Origin: Vibrio atypicus
GTDB taxonomy: Bacteria > Pseudomonadota > Gammaproteobacteria > Enterobacterales > Vibrionaceae
NCBI RefSeq assembly: GCF_009811315.1
Contig: NZ_BLID01000010.1
Span: 21,031 to 85,030, forward strand
Direction of reading: 5' to 3'
Length of the DNA: 64,000 nt
Positions within the stretch are counted from its first letter, which is position 1. Each line of letters opens with the position of its first letter. The notes below the pieces were generated by a model. It saw only the letters and a list, made by a program, of their open reading frames with translations. It was not told where the DNA came from and ran no database searches. A program made the position numbers and the translations under genes. This document shows, in pieces, positions 37,051-46,513 of this stretch.

Positions 37051-37851
37051 TTAAACAGCAAAGTGGGTAACACAGAGATCTTTGCTCAAACCGATATTAA
37101 AGCGCTGAGTTTGACCATCCAATACCACTTCCAGTTGATACAAGTCGGCTGGATTTGGCGCTTTTACATCGACATAAATTGGCGCTTCAATTTGAAACAA
37201 CGCACTGACATGATCGTTTCTCACATCAATCGGCAAGTGGTAAGTCATACCATTAAATTTAACCGAAGCGGACACTAAACCTGGTGAGTAAGTCTTATAG
37301 TGCAGGTCAACCATAAACTCACACCCGCCGCCATGGTGCCAGATCTGCTCCGTAGTAATATGCTCTAAACGAACGTGACGAATAAACTGCAGGTAAGGTT
37401 CTTTCCAAATCCCCATGCGAGAATCAAAAGTTTGATATTCTGACGCACCAAGCGGGCAAAGCTCGGTGATATCTTCCTCAAGCAACAATGACTCTTCTTC
37501 TTCCAAAAATAGAATTTCAAATCGATTACGCCCTGGCTGCATAAAAGGACGAATATCCTTTTTATATTCTGCTTGAGTGCCATCACAATCAAAAACAGCA
37601 ATACCATTGAGGCGAACTTCGGCATGGTAATCCACGCCACCTAATACAAGATCAACCGCCGGAAACGCCAACATCGCCTCATCAACTTCAATATCATGCA
37701 TTAGATGCCATTCTTGGTTGGCAATCTCTTGCTCTGTTAGGCTTGCTGGTAACTTATCACTCAGTGGAGCAGGAAAAGAAAGATCATCTTGAGGGATCGT
37801 AAGATCCGTCAAAGGGGAGATTTGCCAAAGGCCAGCAAGAGAGAGTTGCAT
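37051..37851 (-). CDS. Stand-alone GH2-like sugar-binding domain protein
   Basis: A 266-residue protein with no signal peptide. The N-terminal region resembles the jelly-roll sugar-binding domain of GH2 beta-mannosidases: SLAGLWQISPL at the start, then QEWHLMHDIEVDEAML, VDLVLGGVDYHAEVRLNGIAVFDCDGTQ, PGRNRFEILFLEEEESLL, and MGIWKEPYLQF where enzymes have SGIWRxVYLE. The catalytic TIM barrel and its glutamates are missing. It follows rraB on the same strand past a terminator. It could be an orphan carbohydrate-binding or scaffold protein; similar free-standing proteins occur in other vibrios, as far as I recall. Not a frameshift remnant: the frame is clean. Confidence 0.75.
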   Translation of the reverse strand: MQLSLAGLWQISPLTDLTIPQDDLSFPAPLSDKLPASLTEQEIANQEWHLMHDIEVDEAMLAFPAVDLVLGGVDYHAEVRLNGIAVFDCDGTQAEYKKDIRPFMQPGRNRFEILFLEEEESLLLEEDITELCPLGASEYQTFDSRMGIWKEPYLQFIRHVRLEHITTEQIWHHGGGCEFMVDLHYKTYSPGLVSASVKFNGMTYHLPIDVRNDHVSALFQIEAPIYVDVKAPNPADLYQLEVVLDGQTQRFNIGLSKDLCVTHFAV

Positions 37852-37923
37852 AAGGTACCAGTCGAAATAAATTGAGCCAGATCAAGTTTGAGCTGATTAT
37901 AAAGAGTTCGCTGATATAAAGAT

Positions 37924-37953
37924 AGAAAAATGCCAGTCACTAGGACTGGCATT
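37924..37953 (-). terminator. Terminator after rraB
   Basis: A perfect 10-bp stem AATGCCAGTC (37929-37938) with GACTGGCATT (37944-37953), 5-nt loop, TTTTT on the minus strand. It begins 17 bp past the rraB stop. Confidence 0.9.
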
Positions 37954-37970
37954 ATTAAGAATTAACTAAA

Positions 37971-38384
37971 TTACTCTTCGTCGTCATCTTCTTCTGGGTA
38001 AAGAGCATCTTCACCTTCGTAGTAAGTACCCCAACCATCATAGATAATGTCGTACTTTTCAGCGAGATGGATAAGCTTTTCAACTTGAGCGTCGATCGCT
38101 TCAGCATTCAGTGCCGACTCCATTGTCGCGTCGCAGCAAAGCAGCTTGTTGCCATCTTCATCTTCAGTTTCTTCAGCTTCTAACACTTCGAAACCCATCT
38201 TGAATGCTTCAACAACGGCTTTCTCTAGCGTGTCAAAATCTTCAGCAAATAAGTGGTGTTCGATATCATATAAAGCATCTGGATCACTGCCGTCTTCCAG
38301 CAAGGCTTGGACGATGTCGCGAGTCTCTTCCTTTTGAATCTCAATTAATTCTTCGACTGATAGATATTCATCTTCATGAGACAT
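37971..38384 (-). CDS. rraB: Ribonuclease E inhibitor RraB
   Basis: Binds the C-terminal half of RNase E and alters degradosome composition, changing mRNA decay. The open frame extends 22 codons upstream, but GGAG 9 nt before the ATG at 38384 and the family start [20 protein letters not shown] give 137 residues. The acidic protein has [19 protein letters not shown] and [15 protein letters not shown] as family markers and an acidic tail. Transcribed away from the 566-bp region that also serves arcA. Confidence 0.96.
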   Translation of the reverse strand: MSHEDEYLSVEELIEIQKEETRDIVQALLEDGSDPDALYDIEHHLFAEDFDTLEKAVVEAFKMGFEVLEAEETEDEDGNKLLCCDATMESALNAEAIDAQVEKLIHLAEKYDIIYDGWGTYYEGEDALYPEEDDDEE

Positions 38385-38950
38385 AAATAGTGCTCCAGAT
38401 AGTAACAAGATTGATCGTAATTTAACGCACCGGACTATCGCATGGATCAACCGAAAATACTACCTTCAAAGCAGCAAGATCCTGATCTTTCTGCATCCCA
38501 TTCATGACCAATAATCACGATCCAGCTCACAAGCTGTAAATATTAACAATTTCTTATCATTTGACCATTTCAGGATTATCTACCGCTCCCTTTTCAACTC
38601 CCTAGTATTTAGTAATGCGTTTTTATTATTTTACCGTGCATATTGTCACTTTTGAGTAAACTGCATAAAAACGACAATTTGTTATCAAATTACTTCTTTC
38701 TTTGCATAGCTATTCCGGAATAAATCATGCTTGCGCACTTTATCTACAGGCCAACAGCGAATAGCAAGTCAATCCAACTTGGTCACAATCAATATCATCA
38801 AATTAGATTTATAAAAAGAATTTCGATTAATCGTAAGAGCTTTATACTTTAAAAGTCATAAAACGCAGAAATATAGTCCAACCCGGTCACTTGCATATTG
38901 ACCTTAACCTTGTCATAAATACGCACTGGAACAAATTGTAAGGATACAAA
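38385..38950. other. Divergent intergenic region rraB / arcA (566 bp)
   Basis: The longest non-coding stretch in the window. It is AT-rich. I see a perfect 12-bp palindrome TATTCCGGAATA at 38711-38722, and TTGGTCACAATCAA at 38779-38792, one mismatch from the FNR consensus TTGAT-N4-ATCAA. FNR/ANR control of arginine deiminase is established in other bacteria. No ARG box and no credible small gene found. Confidence 0.55.
38779..38792 (+). promoter_or_regulatory. Possible FNR site upstream of arcA
   Basis: TTGGT-CACA-ATCAA differs from the FNR consensus at one base of ten. It lies 159 bp before the arcA start, so its use depends on an unmapped transcription start between them. Confidence 0.4.
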
Positions 38951-40171
38951 ATGAGTAAGCTGTATGTAGGCTCTGAAGTTGGCCAGTTACGACGTGTATT
39001 ATTAAATCGTCCGGAGCGAGCACTGACTCACTTAACCCCCTCTAACTGCCATGAGTTATTATTTGATGATGTTTTGGCGGTAGAAGCTGCGGGAGAAGAG
39101 CACGATAAATTCGCTCAAACTCTGACAGAGCAAGGTGTTGAAGTGTTACTACTGCATGATCTGCTGGTTGAAACTCTCGCCGTCTCCGAGGCAAAGCAGT
39201 GGCTGCTCAATACTCAAATTTCTGACCTACGCTATGGTCCAATCTTCGCGCGTGATTTACGCAGCTATTTAGCTGATATGGATGACGAGCACTTAGCAAC
39301 TATCTTACTAGGTGGCTTGGCGTACTCTGAGCTACCAATAAAATCAGCGTCAATGATGCCGAAGATGCATCGTCCACTCGATTTCGTTATCGAACCGCTA
39401 CCTAACCATCTCTTTACTCGCGACACTTCATGTTGGGTATACGGTGGCGTTTCACTCAACCCAATGATGAAGCCTGCACGCCAGCGTGAAACTAACCATC
39501 TGCGCGCCATTTATCACTGGCACCCAGTATTCGCAGGTCAAGACTTCATTAAGTATTTTGGTGATGAGGATCTTCACTATGATAACGCCAACATTGAAGG
39601 CGGAGATGTTTTGGTTATCGGTAAAGAAGCGGTCTTGATCGGTATGTCTGAGCGTACGACCCCACAAGGTGTTGAGAATCTAGCTGCCAACCTGTTCAAA
39701 CATGGCCAAGCAAAAGAAGTGATCGCGATAGATCTTCCGAAGCATCGCTCTTGTATGCACTTAGATACAGTGATGACGCACATGGACATCGATACTTTCT
39801 CTGTCTACCCGGAGATCATGCGCAAAGATCTTGATACTTGGCGCCTAAGTGCGAAAGACGACGGCGAAATGAAGGTTGAGCAAGTACCAAGCTATATTCA
39901 TGCAATCGAAGAAGCGCTTGGTGTAGATTACCTGAAGATCATTACCACTGGCGGTGATAGCTACGAAGCAGAGCGTGAACAGTGGAATGACGCGAACAAC
40001 GTTCTAACTGTAAAACCTGGTACTGTTATTGGATACGAGCGTAATGTTTACACCAATGAAAAATATGATAAGGCAGGCATTGAGGTGCTCACCATCCCGG
40101 GTAATGAACTGGGACGAGGCCGAGGTGGTGCACGTTGTATGAGCTGCCCAATTGAGCGAGACGGAATTTAA
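38951..40171 (+). CDS. arcA: Arginine deiminase
   Basis: Converts arginine to citrulline and ammonia, first step of the ATP-yielding deiminase pathway and a source of acid-neutralising ammonia. The 406-residue enzyme has the guanidino-group-modifying fold with catalytic aspartate in FTRDTSCW, glutamate in NIEGGDVLV, HxD in [10 protein letters not shown] and the nucleophile C396 in [17 protein letters not shown] precedes the ATG. No arcB, arcC or arcD adjoins it, so citrulline would need a carbamoyltransferase and carbamate kinase encoded elsewhere (or argF here). Own terminator follows. Confidence 0.97.
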   Translation: MSKLYVGSEVGQLRRVLLNRPERALTHLTPSNCHELLFDDVLAVEAAGEEHDKFAQTLTEQGVEVLLLHDLLVETLAVSEAKQWLLNTQISDLRYGPIFARDLRSYLADMDDEHLATILLGGLAYSELPIKSASMMPKMHRPLDFVIEPLPNHLFTRDTSCWVYGGVSLNPMMKPARQRETNHLRAIYHWHPVFAGQDFIKYFGDEDLHYDNANIEGGDVLVIGKEAVLIGMSERTTPQGVENLAANLFKHGQAKEVIAIDLPKHRSCMHLDTVMTHMDIDTFSVYPEIMRKDLDTWRLSAKDDGEMKVEQVPSYIHAIEEALGVDYLKIITTGGDSYEAEREQWNDANNVLTVKPGTVIGYERNVYTNEKYDKAGIEVLTIPGNELGRGRGGARCMSCPIERDGI

Positions 40172-40190
40172 CGCCACGCATAACAAGCAA

Positions 40191-40224
40191 AAAAGGGTTG
40201 ATGTGAAAGCATCAACCCTTTTTG
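40191..40224. terminator. Terminator after arcA
   Basis: A 13-bp stem AAAAGGGTTGATG (40191-40203) with its complement at 40210-40222, 6-nt loop, T runs on both strands. It can also act on minus-strand transcripts leaving tldD. Confidence 0.93.
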
Positions 40225-40236
40225 TTTTTAGACCTA

Positions 40237-40326
40237 GTCATTTTCAAAAGCATGGAACGAGTTGGAGATCTCAAGAAGTGAATAGAGAACCAAAAGATTC
40301 CCTACTCACTCGTTCTATGGAATGAC
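40237..40326. repeat. 90-bp compound inverted repeat (REP-like element)
   Basis: Outer ends GTCATT (40237-40242) and AATGAC (40321-40326) are complementary. Inside them CATGGAACGAGT (40251-40262) faces ACTCGTTCTATG (40308-40319), 11 of 12 paired, and a weaker inner dyad (AGTGAATAG near 40277 with CTACTCACT near 40302) lies within. The GTCATTCC...GGAATGAC style of ends recalls dispersed palindromic elements common between Vibrio genes; copy number cannot be seen here. Confidence 0.6.
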
Positions 40327-40345
40327 AAAGTTCGCGATTTGTTAG

Positions 40346-41791
40346 TTACTCAGTGCCACCAACAGTTAGTGAGTCTAGCTTCAGTGTCGGTTGGCCAACG
40401 CCCACTGGCACACTTTGGCCAGCCTTACCACATACGCCCACACCACGATCAAGGCTGAGATCATTACCAACCATAGACACCTGCTGCATCGCTTCAATGC
40501 CAGATCCAATCAGTGTCGCACCTTTAACTGGGCGAGTGATCTTGCCATCTTCTATTAAGTAAGCTTCTGAAGCAGAGAACACAAACTTACCCGATGTGAT
40601 ATCAACTTGGCCGCCACCAAAGTTAGGCGCATAGAGGCCTTTCTTCACCGTCGAGATAATCTCTTCTGGCGTATGCTGACCTGGTAGCATGTAAGTATTC
40701 GTCATGCGCGGCATAGGAAGGTGAGCATAAGATTCACGACGACCATTACCCGTTGGGGCAACACCCATTAAACGCGCATTCAATTTGTCTTGCATGTAGC
40801 CTTTCAGCACACCATTTTCAATCAAGGTGTTATATTGACCCTGAACCCCTTCATCATCAACGTTCAGTGAGCCACGAAGGTCTTTTAAAGTCCCATCATC
40901 GACAATAGTACACAGCTCAGATGTCACTTGTTCACCAACTTTGCCACTGAATACCGACGACTCTTTACGGTTAAAGTCACCTTCTAAACCGTGACCTACG
41001 GCCTCGTGCAGTAGAACGCCCGGCCAACCCGAACCAAGAACCACTGGCATTGCTCCCGCAGGCGCGGCTTCTGCCTCAAGGTTAACCATAGCCATTCGGA
41101 TGGCTTCATCAGCGAACTGATAAGCGACTTGACTGCCGTCAGTATCGGACAGGAAGAAGTCATAACCAAAACGGCCACCGCCACCTGCGCTACCGCGCTC
41201 ACGGCGATCACCGCGCTGAGCCAGTACGCTGATAGACAGGCGCACTAATGGGCGGATGTCGCCTGCGTAAGTGCCGTCTGTCGCAGCAACTAGCATTTGT
41301 TCATGGACACCACTCAAGCTCACTGACACTTCTTTGATCAACGGCTCTTTCGTTCGAATGTAAGCGTCCAACTCTTTCAATAGCTGAGTTTTCTGTTCTT
41401 TCTGCCAGCTTTCCAGTGGATTCACTGCGCCATATACATTTTGATTATCAGTACGAGTGAAGGCCTTAACGGTTCCGTTTTGACCTTGCTGAGCGATTCC
41501 TCGCGCCGCAATCGCGCTTTGCTTCAGACCATCTAGCTGAATTTGGTCGGAATAGGCAAAACCCGTTTTTTCACCAGTGACCGCGCGAACACCGACACCA
41601 CAATCAATATTAAACGAGCCATCTTTAATAATGCTGTCTTCTAATACCAGAGACTCATGCCAGCTTGACTGAAAATAGATATCGGCATAATCGATCTGAC
41701 GCGTCGCCATACTCGCGAGAGTGTCGGCAACATCTTGCTCTGTTAGGCCAGCAGCCCCCAGCAACGCATCTTCTACTTGGTTTATTGTCAT
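40346..41791 (-). CDS. tldD: Metalloprotease TldD
   Basis: Works with TldE (PmbA) as a heterodimeric zinc protease that degrades unfolded peptides and matures some microcins; in E. coli also linked to CcdA turnover. The 481 residues carry the TldD metal motif HEAVGH (H262, E263, H267) within [17 protein letters not shown], and the C-terminal [26 protein letters not shown]. It ends the run rng-yhdP-amidase-tldD, the same order as E. coli yhdP/tldD. TldE is not in the window, as usual. Confidence 0.97.
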   Translation of the reverse strand: MTINQVEDALLGAAGLTEQDVADTLASMATRQIDYADIYFQSSWHESLVLEDSIIKDGSFNIDCGVGVRAVTGEKTGFAYSDQIQLDGLKQSAIAARGIAQQGQNGTVKAFTRTDNQNVYGAVNPLESWQKEQKTQLLKELDAYIRTKEPLIKEVSVSLSGVHEQMLVAATDGTYAGDIRPLVRLSISVLAQRGDRRERGSAGGGGRFGYDFFLSDTDGSQVAYQFADEAIRMAMVNLEAEAAPAGAMPVVLGSGWPGVLLHEAVGHGLEGDFNRKESSVFSGKVGEQVTSELCTIVDDGTLKDLRGSLNVDDEGVQGQYNTLIENGVLKGYMQDKLNARLMGVAPTGNGRRESYAHLPMPRMTNTYMLPGQHTPEEIISTVKKGLYAPNFGGGQVDITSGKFVFSASEAYLIEDGKITRPVKGATLIGSGIEAMQQVSMVGNDLSLDRGVGVCGKAGQSVPVGVGQPTLKLDSLTVGGTE

Positions 41792-41800
41792 ACTTCGCTC

Positions 41801-42619
41801 TTAAATTTTTAATTGATTGTGAAATCTGGTGTGTTCAAGCACCGGCATTGCTGCTCTTAATTCTTGTACCTGATTGAGATCGATATCGACCACCAAATTT
41901 TGGGGCTGATTGGTTAAACCTGCGATCACTTCTCCCCATGGAGAAATCACCATTGAATGCCCCCATGTTTCGCGACCACAAGGGTGAATACCACATTGAT
42001 TGACAGCTAAGATCCAGCTCTGACTTTCAATGGCTCTTGCGCGTAGTAACGCCTCCCAATGGGCCTCTCCAGTTACGGCAGTAAAAGCGGCTGGGACTAA
42101 AATAACGTCAGCACCACGCTGCGCAAGCTCACCGTAGAGCTGTGGAAAGCGCACATCATAGCAGATTGTCAGTCCTAGATGAGCCATTGGTGTAGCAAGC
42201 GAAACAATTTGTGAGCCTGGCGTAAAGGTTTCTGACTCACGGTATCGACTATGGCCGTCAGCGACATCAACATCGAACATATGCAGCTTGTCATAATGAG
42301 CCGCTAGCGTTCCATCGGGCGTAAAAACCAATGTCGTTGTACTGACGTTTTGGTCGCGACGAATTGGCATACTGCCAACCACTAGCCAAACGTTAAATTG
42401 CTGAGCAAGGTGTGAAAAATGTCGCTGAGCAATACCATCACCTAACGCTTCAGCATTGTTGTGATAATCTGCTCGATTACCAAAAACGACACAGTTTTCT
42501 GGTGTTACGATCAGCTTAGCGCCAGCTTGAGCTAACGCTTCTACTTGAATAGCGATATTAGCCAAATTGTCGGAAACCACCGGCCCAGATGTCATTTGGA
42601 TTAAGCCTACTCTTTCCAT
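41801..42619 (-). CDS. Nitrilase-family amidohydrolase (deaminated glutathione amidase-like)
   Basis: A 272-residue carbon-nitrogen hydrolase with the Glu-Lys-Cys triad at E41 (TPENCVVF), K111 (YDKLHMFDVD) and C153 (TICYDVRFPQ). The KLHMFDVD and CYDVRFPELY-like motifs are those of NIT1/YbeM proteins that hydrolyse deaminated glutathione, a metabolite-repair reaction; this is inferred from motif likeness. Between yhdP (12 bp) and tldD (9 bp), clearly one operon. Confidence 0.92.
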   Translation of the reverse strand: MERVGLIQMTSGPVVSDNLANIAIQVEALAQAGAKLIVTPENCVVFGNRADYHNNAEALGDGIAQRHFSHLAQQFNVWLVVGSMPIRRDQNVSTTTLVFTPDGTLAAHYDKLHMFDVDVADGHSRYRESETFTPGSQIVSLATPMAHLGLTICYDVRFPQLYGELAQRGADVILVPAAFTAVTGEAHWEALLRARAIESQSWILAVNQCGIHPCGRETWGHSMVISPWGEVIAGLTNQPQNLVVDIDLNQVQELRAAMPVLEHTRFHNQLKI

Positions 42620-42631
42620 GAGTCACACTCC

Positions 42632-45600
42632 TTATTCAACCGCTTCACGCAAGCTTTTTGGCAACTTAAACTCACCTTTGCTTCGAGAGAGCTCTTTAAC
42701 CACAGGCGCATCAAGTGGGCCTTTAACCTCGTAGTTAACTTGGGTAAACACCTCCACTACTGGCGAAATCACGGTTGTGATCGCCAATACATAGAGTGCA
42801 GTTTGCGGTGTAACAGCAAAAGCGGTTAATACTGGTATACCAGAGGTAATATCAGGAACAAAGTTCACCTCCGCATCCACCTGTCGACTGTTTAAGTTCG
42901 CCAACCCGCGAATAGTCATTTCTCCTGCCACAGCATCCATTTTGATATTGTTGGTCAAGAAGATGCCATTTTTAATCTCACCACTACCAGTAATCGAATT
43001 AAAGGCCATGCCTTTATCAAAGACATCGGTAAAGTCGAGCTGCATTTTACGAATGATTGAGTCTAAGCTGAACAAGCCGAGTAAACGGGCGGCACCGCTG
43101 ACATCAGAGATCATGCCTTTTCCAAGCTTGGTCTTTACGTCCCCTTGAAGAGAACTCACTTTCATTGACCAAGGTGCACCATCCCACTCAACTTGAGAAC
43201 TCATTTCAAACGGAGCCCTCTGGATACCTGAAGAAACACCAAATCGCTCCATTACATCACTGTTATTTTCACCCGATAACGCAATGTTAAGTTTTGTATG
43301 ACTGCGCTTATCTGTCAGTCGCCAAGAACCACTCATGTCAGCCTTATTCGTCCCACTTTCAAACGACACCTTTTTCCACTCGATAGTGTCCCCTTGACGC
43401 TGTACATCCATGTGAGTCTTGCCCACCTTGTAACCTTGCAGCCAAAAGTCCCCAATCGCCAATGTGATGTTCGGCACCTGTTGATGAAATTGACGATCAA
43501 ATTCACTAATGAGCGGAAGGTCATTGGCTTCAGGTTCAAACAGCGTTTTATCTTTGTACTCATCATCTAACGATGGGATATAAAGGTGTAAACGGTCAAG
43601 GGCAACGGTTAAATCATACGGCGCTAGATAACTTGCTTCCCCGGAGGCTTCTTGGCTATCAAGGCTCATGTACCAAGTTAAACCTTTTTTCTTAGCCGAG
43701 AAGTCAACGTCATTCCATTCCACACTTGCCAAAGTTAACTCTTTCACATCAAGCTCAACTCTTTGTGGCATCGGAATTTCAGGCGTATTCATCTGACTAA
43801 GCGCAGCCTTTACCTTAGGCTTTGGCCTATTGAGCAATTCCGCCCAACTATCAATATCTAATTTATCCGTACGAATTTGAGCATGATGCCCCGCCACCGG
43901 ACTGATCTTAAAGCTGCCTTTACCCAACACTAAATTCGTCGCTTTGAGCACAGGCGTATCCGGTCTTATATCAATCTCAGTTTGATACTTAAGATTTGGC
44001 AGTTGCAAGCGAGCCGTAATACTCTCTTGGTTACCAGAAGCCTGTAGTCGCGCTTTGCCTTTCTGTTGGAGCTCTTTATTCAGCGGATAAGGATAATGAC
44101 TACTCACCATTCGTAAGTCAGCGGTTGTGTCTATCTGATAAGTAAAGCCGACATCATTCAACTGGATATCAACGTCCATTCTCCAAGGCGCGTGACCTTC
44201 TAATGGTTCTGTCCACTGCGTGCCAATGTATGGGCCTACTGGTTTAATATCCCAGTCTCCAACAACGTCGATATCGACGCTATAACCTTGCCCGGCATTT
44301 TCACCTGCGAAGTCTATTGCGATTTCTTGTTCTAGGAGCCTTGCAGAAAGACCCGCAGCCTTTACGACATCATCATCAAACTCAATACGACCGCTTACCG
44401 ACGATAAGTTCATCGGTGGCGCATCGATCTCGACTTCACTATCCGCCAAGTCAGCATAGCCCCAAGCTCGTGGATCTTTGTCTGAATCAAACGGAATATT
44501 AAGCTGAAAACTGGCAGTAACAGGGCCATCAACTTGCACCGCAGTCAACGCTGCCCCAACTGAATCCACTAGTGGCGTGGTATTCATGTAATCACGAACG
44601 GCATTACCTTGAGCAATCGCGCTTGCCTCAATTTCAATATGGCCGCCTTCTGCCAGCTCTGGAATTCGCCCCGTAATACGTTTCGCACGTACATCTTGCA
44701 ATGTCGCACCGCGAGAGTCTAAGTGCATGGCATCATTTTGAAACAATAGATCGAGCTGTAAGTCAGTAATAGGTGGCCAAGCCGTATCAAAACTAAACTT
44801 CGCTTCTTTTAACCCAACCCATGCTTGGAACATACCTTCATTGTTTTTATACGGAAATTGAGAAAGCTCTCCGTACCAAAGCAGTTTGGAGGTGTTGACC
44901 TTACCCGCTTGAATCGCGGTGGATAGGTAGTCAGTCAATTCTTGACCAAGCGCTAGAGTCGGTAAATAGCGCCACGTTTCGCCTGCGTTGTATAAGTCTG
45001 CTTCAGCATAAAATGAAAGAAATGGGCTTTTCTCTTTAGGAAAGTCGAGACGAAATGCACCCAGCACTTGTAAGTCAGGGGTAGCTGCGGTGACTTTATC
45101 AGCCCATAAACGCCAGCCTGATTCATCTTGCTGCCAGATGATATCGACTTGGCCTTGTTTGATGTTAAGGGGCGCTTGAAAAACGTCTCCATACGGCAAG
45201 GTATCATCAATGATATCAATCTTTGCTCTTGCCTGATGTAAGTCACCACTTACCGATGCGGTAAGATGGTGCAAGCCTGGTAGCAGTTCCCATTGAGACA
45301 TTGAGCCGTTTGACAATTCAGCAGAATAACGAAGACTCTCTACTTCTTTCCCCATAGAGACTCGAATATCTTCAACCAAACCGCCAATCGCGAGCCTTTC
45401 AAGCAGCTTAGAGGTGTCAACGGAATCGGGAGCGAGCTTCACTAACGGGATAATCGCGTTAATGTCTAACTGCGAAATATTAAGGCGCCATTGCTCTGGT
45501 TGCCAGTCGAAAGCCATATCCAGTTCAGGCCAAGGCATATCGTCAGTGCGTAATTCAAGTGAGTGAGCATTCACTTGCCAACCTTTTTCGGTAGGTTCAA

Positions 45601-46504
45601 GTTCAAGTACACCAGATTCAAGCATCAGCTCGTGTTTCGTACCTTCTTGCCAACTTAACTCTGATGCCTCTAGCTCTAAGTAAGCACTGACCGGTTTTTG
45701 GTGTTCTAACGTCAACCAGCCATTGAAACTTAACTGGCCTTTATCGATACCCGTTTCAGTTCTTAGGTATTTAGTCAGCCAAGGTGTCACCAGTACATTC
45801 TGAGCCGAAAGGTAAAACTCACCACTCACATCATTCAGTGAACCGTAGTCAACGAAGTTTGCTTTAACCGTAGCTGAGTTAATGCTGGTATTGGCTAGAC
45901 TGATTTCACCGTCCGCTAAGTGATGGCGCCCATCGTTTTGCCAACGAAGTTTAGCGATATCAAGTTGCCTTTCAGAACCATCAATACCTTGAAACAGTAT
46001 CGTCGAATCTAGCAACGAAAAGTCATCAAGCTGCCTCAATAATAGTGAATCTAACTGCTTGATAACATTCTGCTGTGACCCTTTCGGTTCTAGTCTTGGT
46101 TGATCCGTTTCATCACGACCAGACTCCACAGAAGTAATATCAAGCGCTAACTTATGGATACTGAGATCCGCTACGATAGGTTGACGTTGCAGAAGAGATT
46201 GGAATAAATCGAGTTCGACTTCGACCCTATCGGCACTAAACGTAATATCACTACTTTTGGGGGTGTTAACACGAATTCCTTGTAAGGAAATGGAAGGGTG
46301 TGTATTACGCCAAAAGCCATTGATTTCAGAAATGTCGAGTTCGAAACCGGAGCTGGTGCTGATCCAGTTCTTTATCGGTTCCTGAAAGTGATTTAATTGA
46401 GGTAATGTAATACGTAAAGCCGTTACAGCGATTGCTAGAAGTACTAGCACTGTAACGACCATCCAAAGAATAAATCTTGTAATACGTGTTGTTGCCGAGC
46501 TCAC
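42632..46504 (-). CDS. yhdP: AsmA-like envelope protein YhdP
   Basis: Very large inner-membrane-anchored protein of the AsmA/TamB class, implicated in phospholipid transport to the outer membrane. A membrane segment near residues 12-33 is followed by about 1,230 periplasmic residues rich in beta strands, a likely bridge or groove. The frame could start with TTG at 46510, but AAGG lies exactly 6 nt before GTG at 46504 and touches the TTG, so I start at the GTG (1290 residues). It follows rng with a few bases between. C-terminal AsmA_2 region contains ITGSGEIKNGIFLTNNIKMDAVAGEM. Confidence 0.93.
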   Translation of the reverse strand: MSSATTRITRFILWMVVTVLVLLAIAVTALRITLPQLNHFQEPIKNWISTSSGFELDISEINGFWRNTHPSISLQGIRVNTPKSSDITFSADRVEVELDLFQSLLQRQPIVADLSIHKLALDITSVESGRDETDQPRLEPKGSQQNVIKQLDSLLLRQLDDFSLLDSTILFQGIDGSERQLDIAKLRWQNDGRHHLADGEISLANTSINSATVKANFVDYGSLNDVSGEFYLSAQNVLVTPWLTKYLRTETGIDKGQLSFNGWLTLEHQKPVSAYLELEASELSWQEGTKHELMLESGVLELEPTEKGWQVNAHSLELRTDDMPWPELDMAFDWQPEQWRLNISQLDINAIIPLVKLAPDSVDTSKLLERLAIGGLVEDIRVSMGKEVESLRYSAELSNGSMSQWELLPGLHHLTASVSGDLHQARAKIDIIDDTLPYGDVFQAPLNIKQGQVDIIWQQDESGWRLWADKVTAATPDLQVLGAFRLDFPKEKSPFLSFYAEADLYNAGETWRYLPTLALGQELTDYLSTAIQAGKVNTSKLLWYGELSQFPYKNNEGMFQAWVGLKEAKFSFDTAWPPITDLQLDLLFQNDAMHLDSRGATLQDVRAKRITGRIPELAEGGHIEIEASAIAQGNAVRDYMNTTPLVDSVGAALTAVQVDGPVTASFQLNIPFDSDKDPRAWGYADLADSEVEIDAPPMNLSSVSGRIEFDDDVVKAAGLSARLLEQEIAIDFAGENAGQGYSVDIDVVGDWDIKPVGPYIGTQWTEPLEGHAPWRMDVDIQLNDVGFTYQIDTTADLRMVSSHYPYPLNKELQQKGKARLQASGNQESITARLQLPNLKYQTEIDIRPDTPVLKATNLVLGKGSFKISPVAGHHAQIRTDKLDIDSWAELLNRPKPKVKAALSQMNTPEIPMPQRVELDVKELTLASVEWNDVDFSAKKKGLTWYMSLDSQEASGEASYLAPYDLTVALDRLHLYIPSLDDEYKDKTLFEPEANDLPLISEFDRQFHQQVPNITLAIGDFWLQGYKVGKTHMDVQRQGDTIEWKKVSFESGTNKADMSGSWRLTDKRSHTKLNIALSGENNSDVMERFGVSSGIQRAPFEMSSQVEWDGAPWSMKVSSLQGDVKTKLGKGMISDVSGAARLLGLFSLDSIIRKMQLDFTDVFDKGMAFNSITGSGEIKNGIFLTNNIKMDAVAGEMTIRGLANLNSRQVDAEVNFVPDITSGIPVLTAFAVTPQTALYVLAITTVISPVVEVFTQVNYEVKGPLDAPVVKELSRSKGEFKLPKSLREAVE

Positions 46505-46513
46505 ATACAACCT

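Noticed and set aside
38511-38530. CGATCCAGCTCACA shared between 38517 and 20084 regions
   Set aside because: A 14-base match is expected by chance several times in 64 kb compared with itself; flanks unrelated.
43298-43570. Frames antisense to yhdP, rng and mshQ
   Set aside because: Typical shadows within long genes; none has a start signal or domain.
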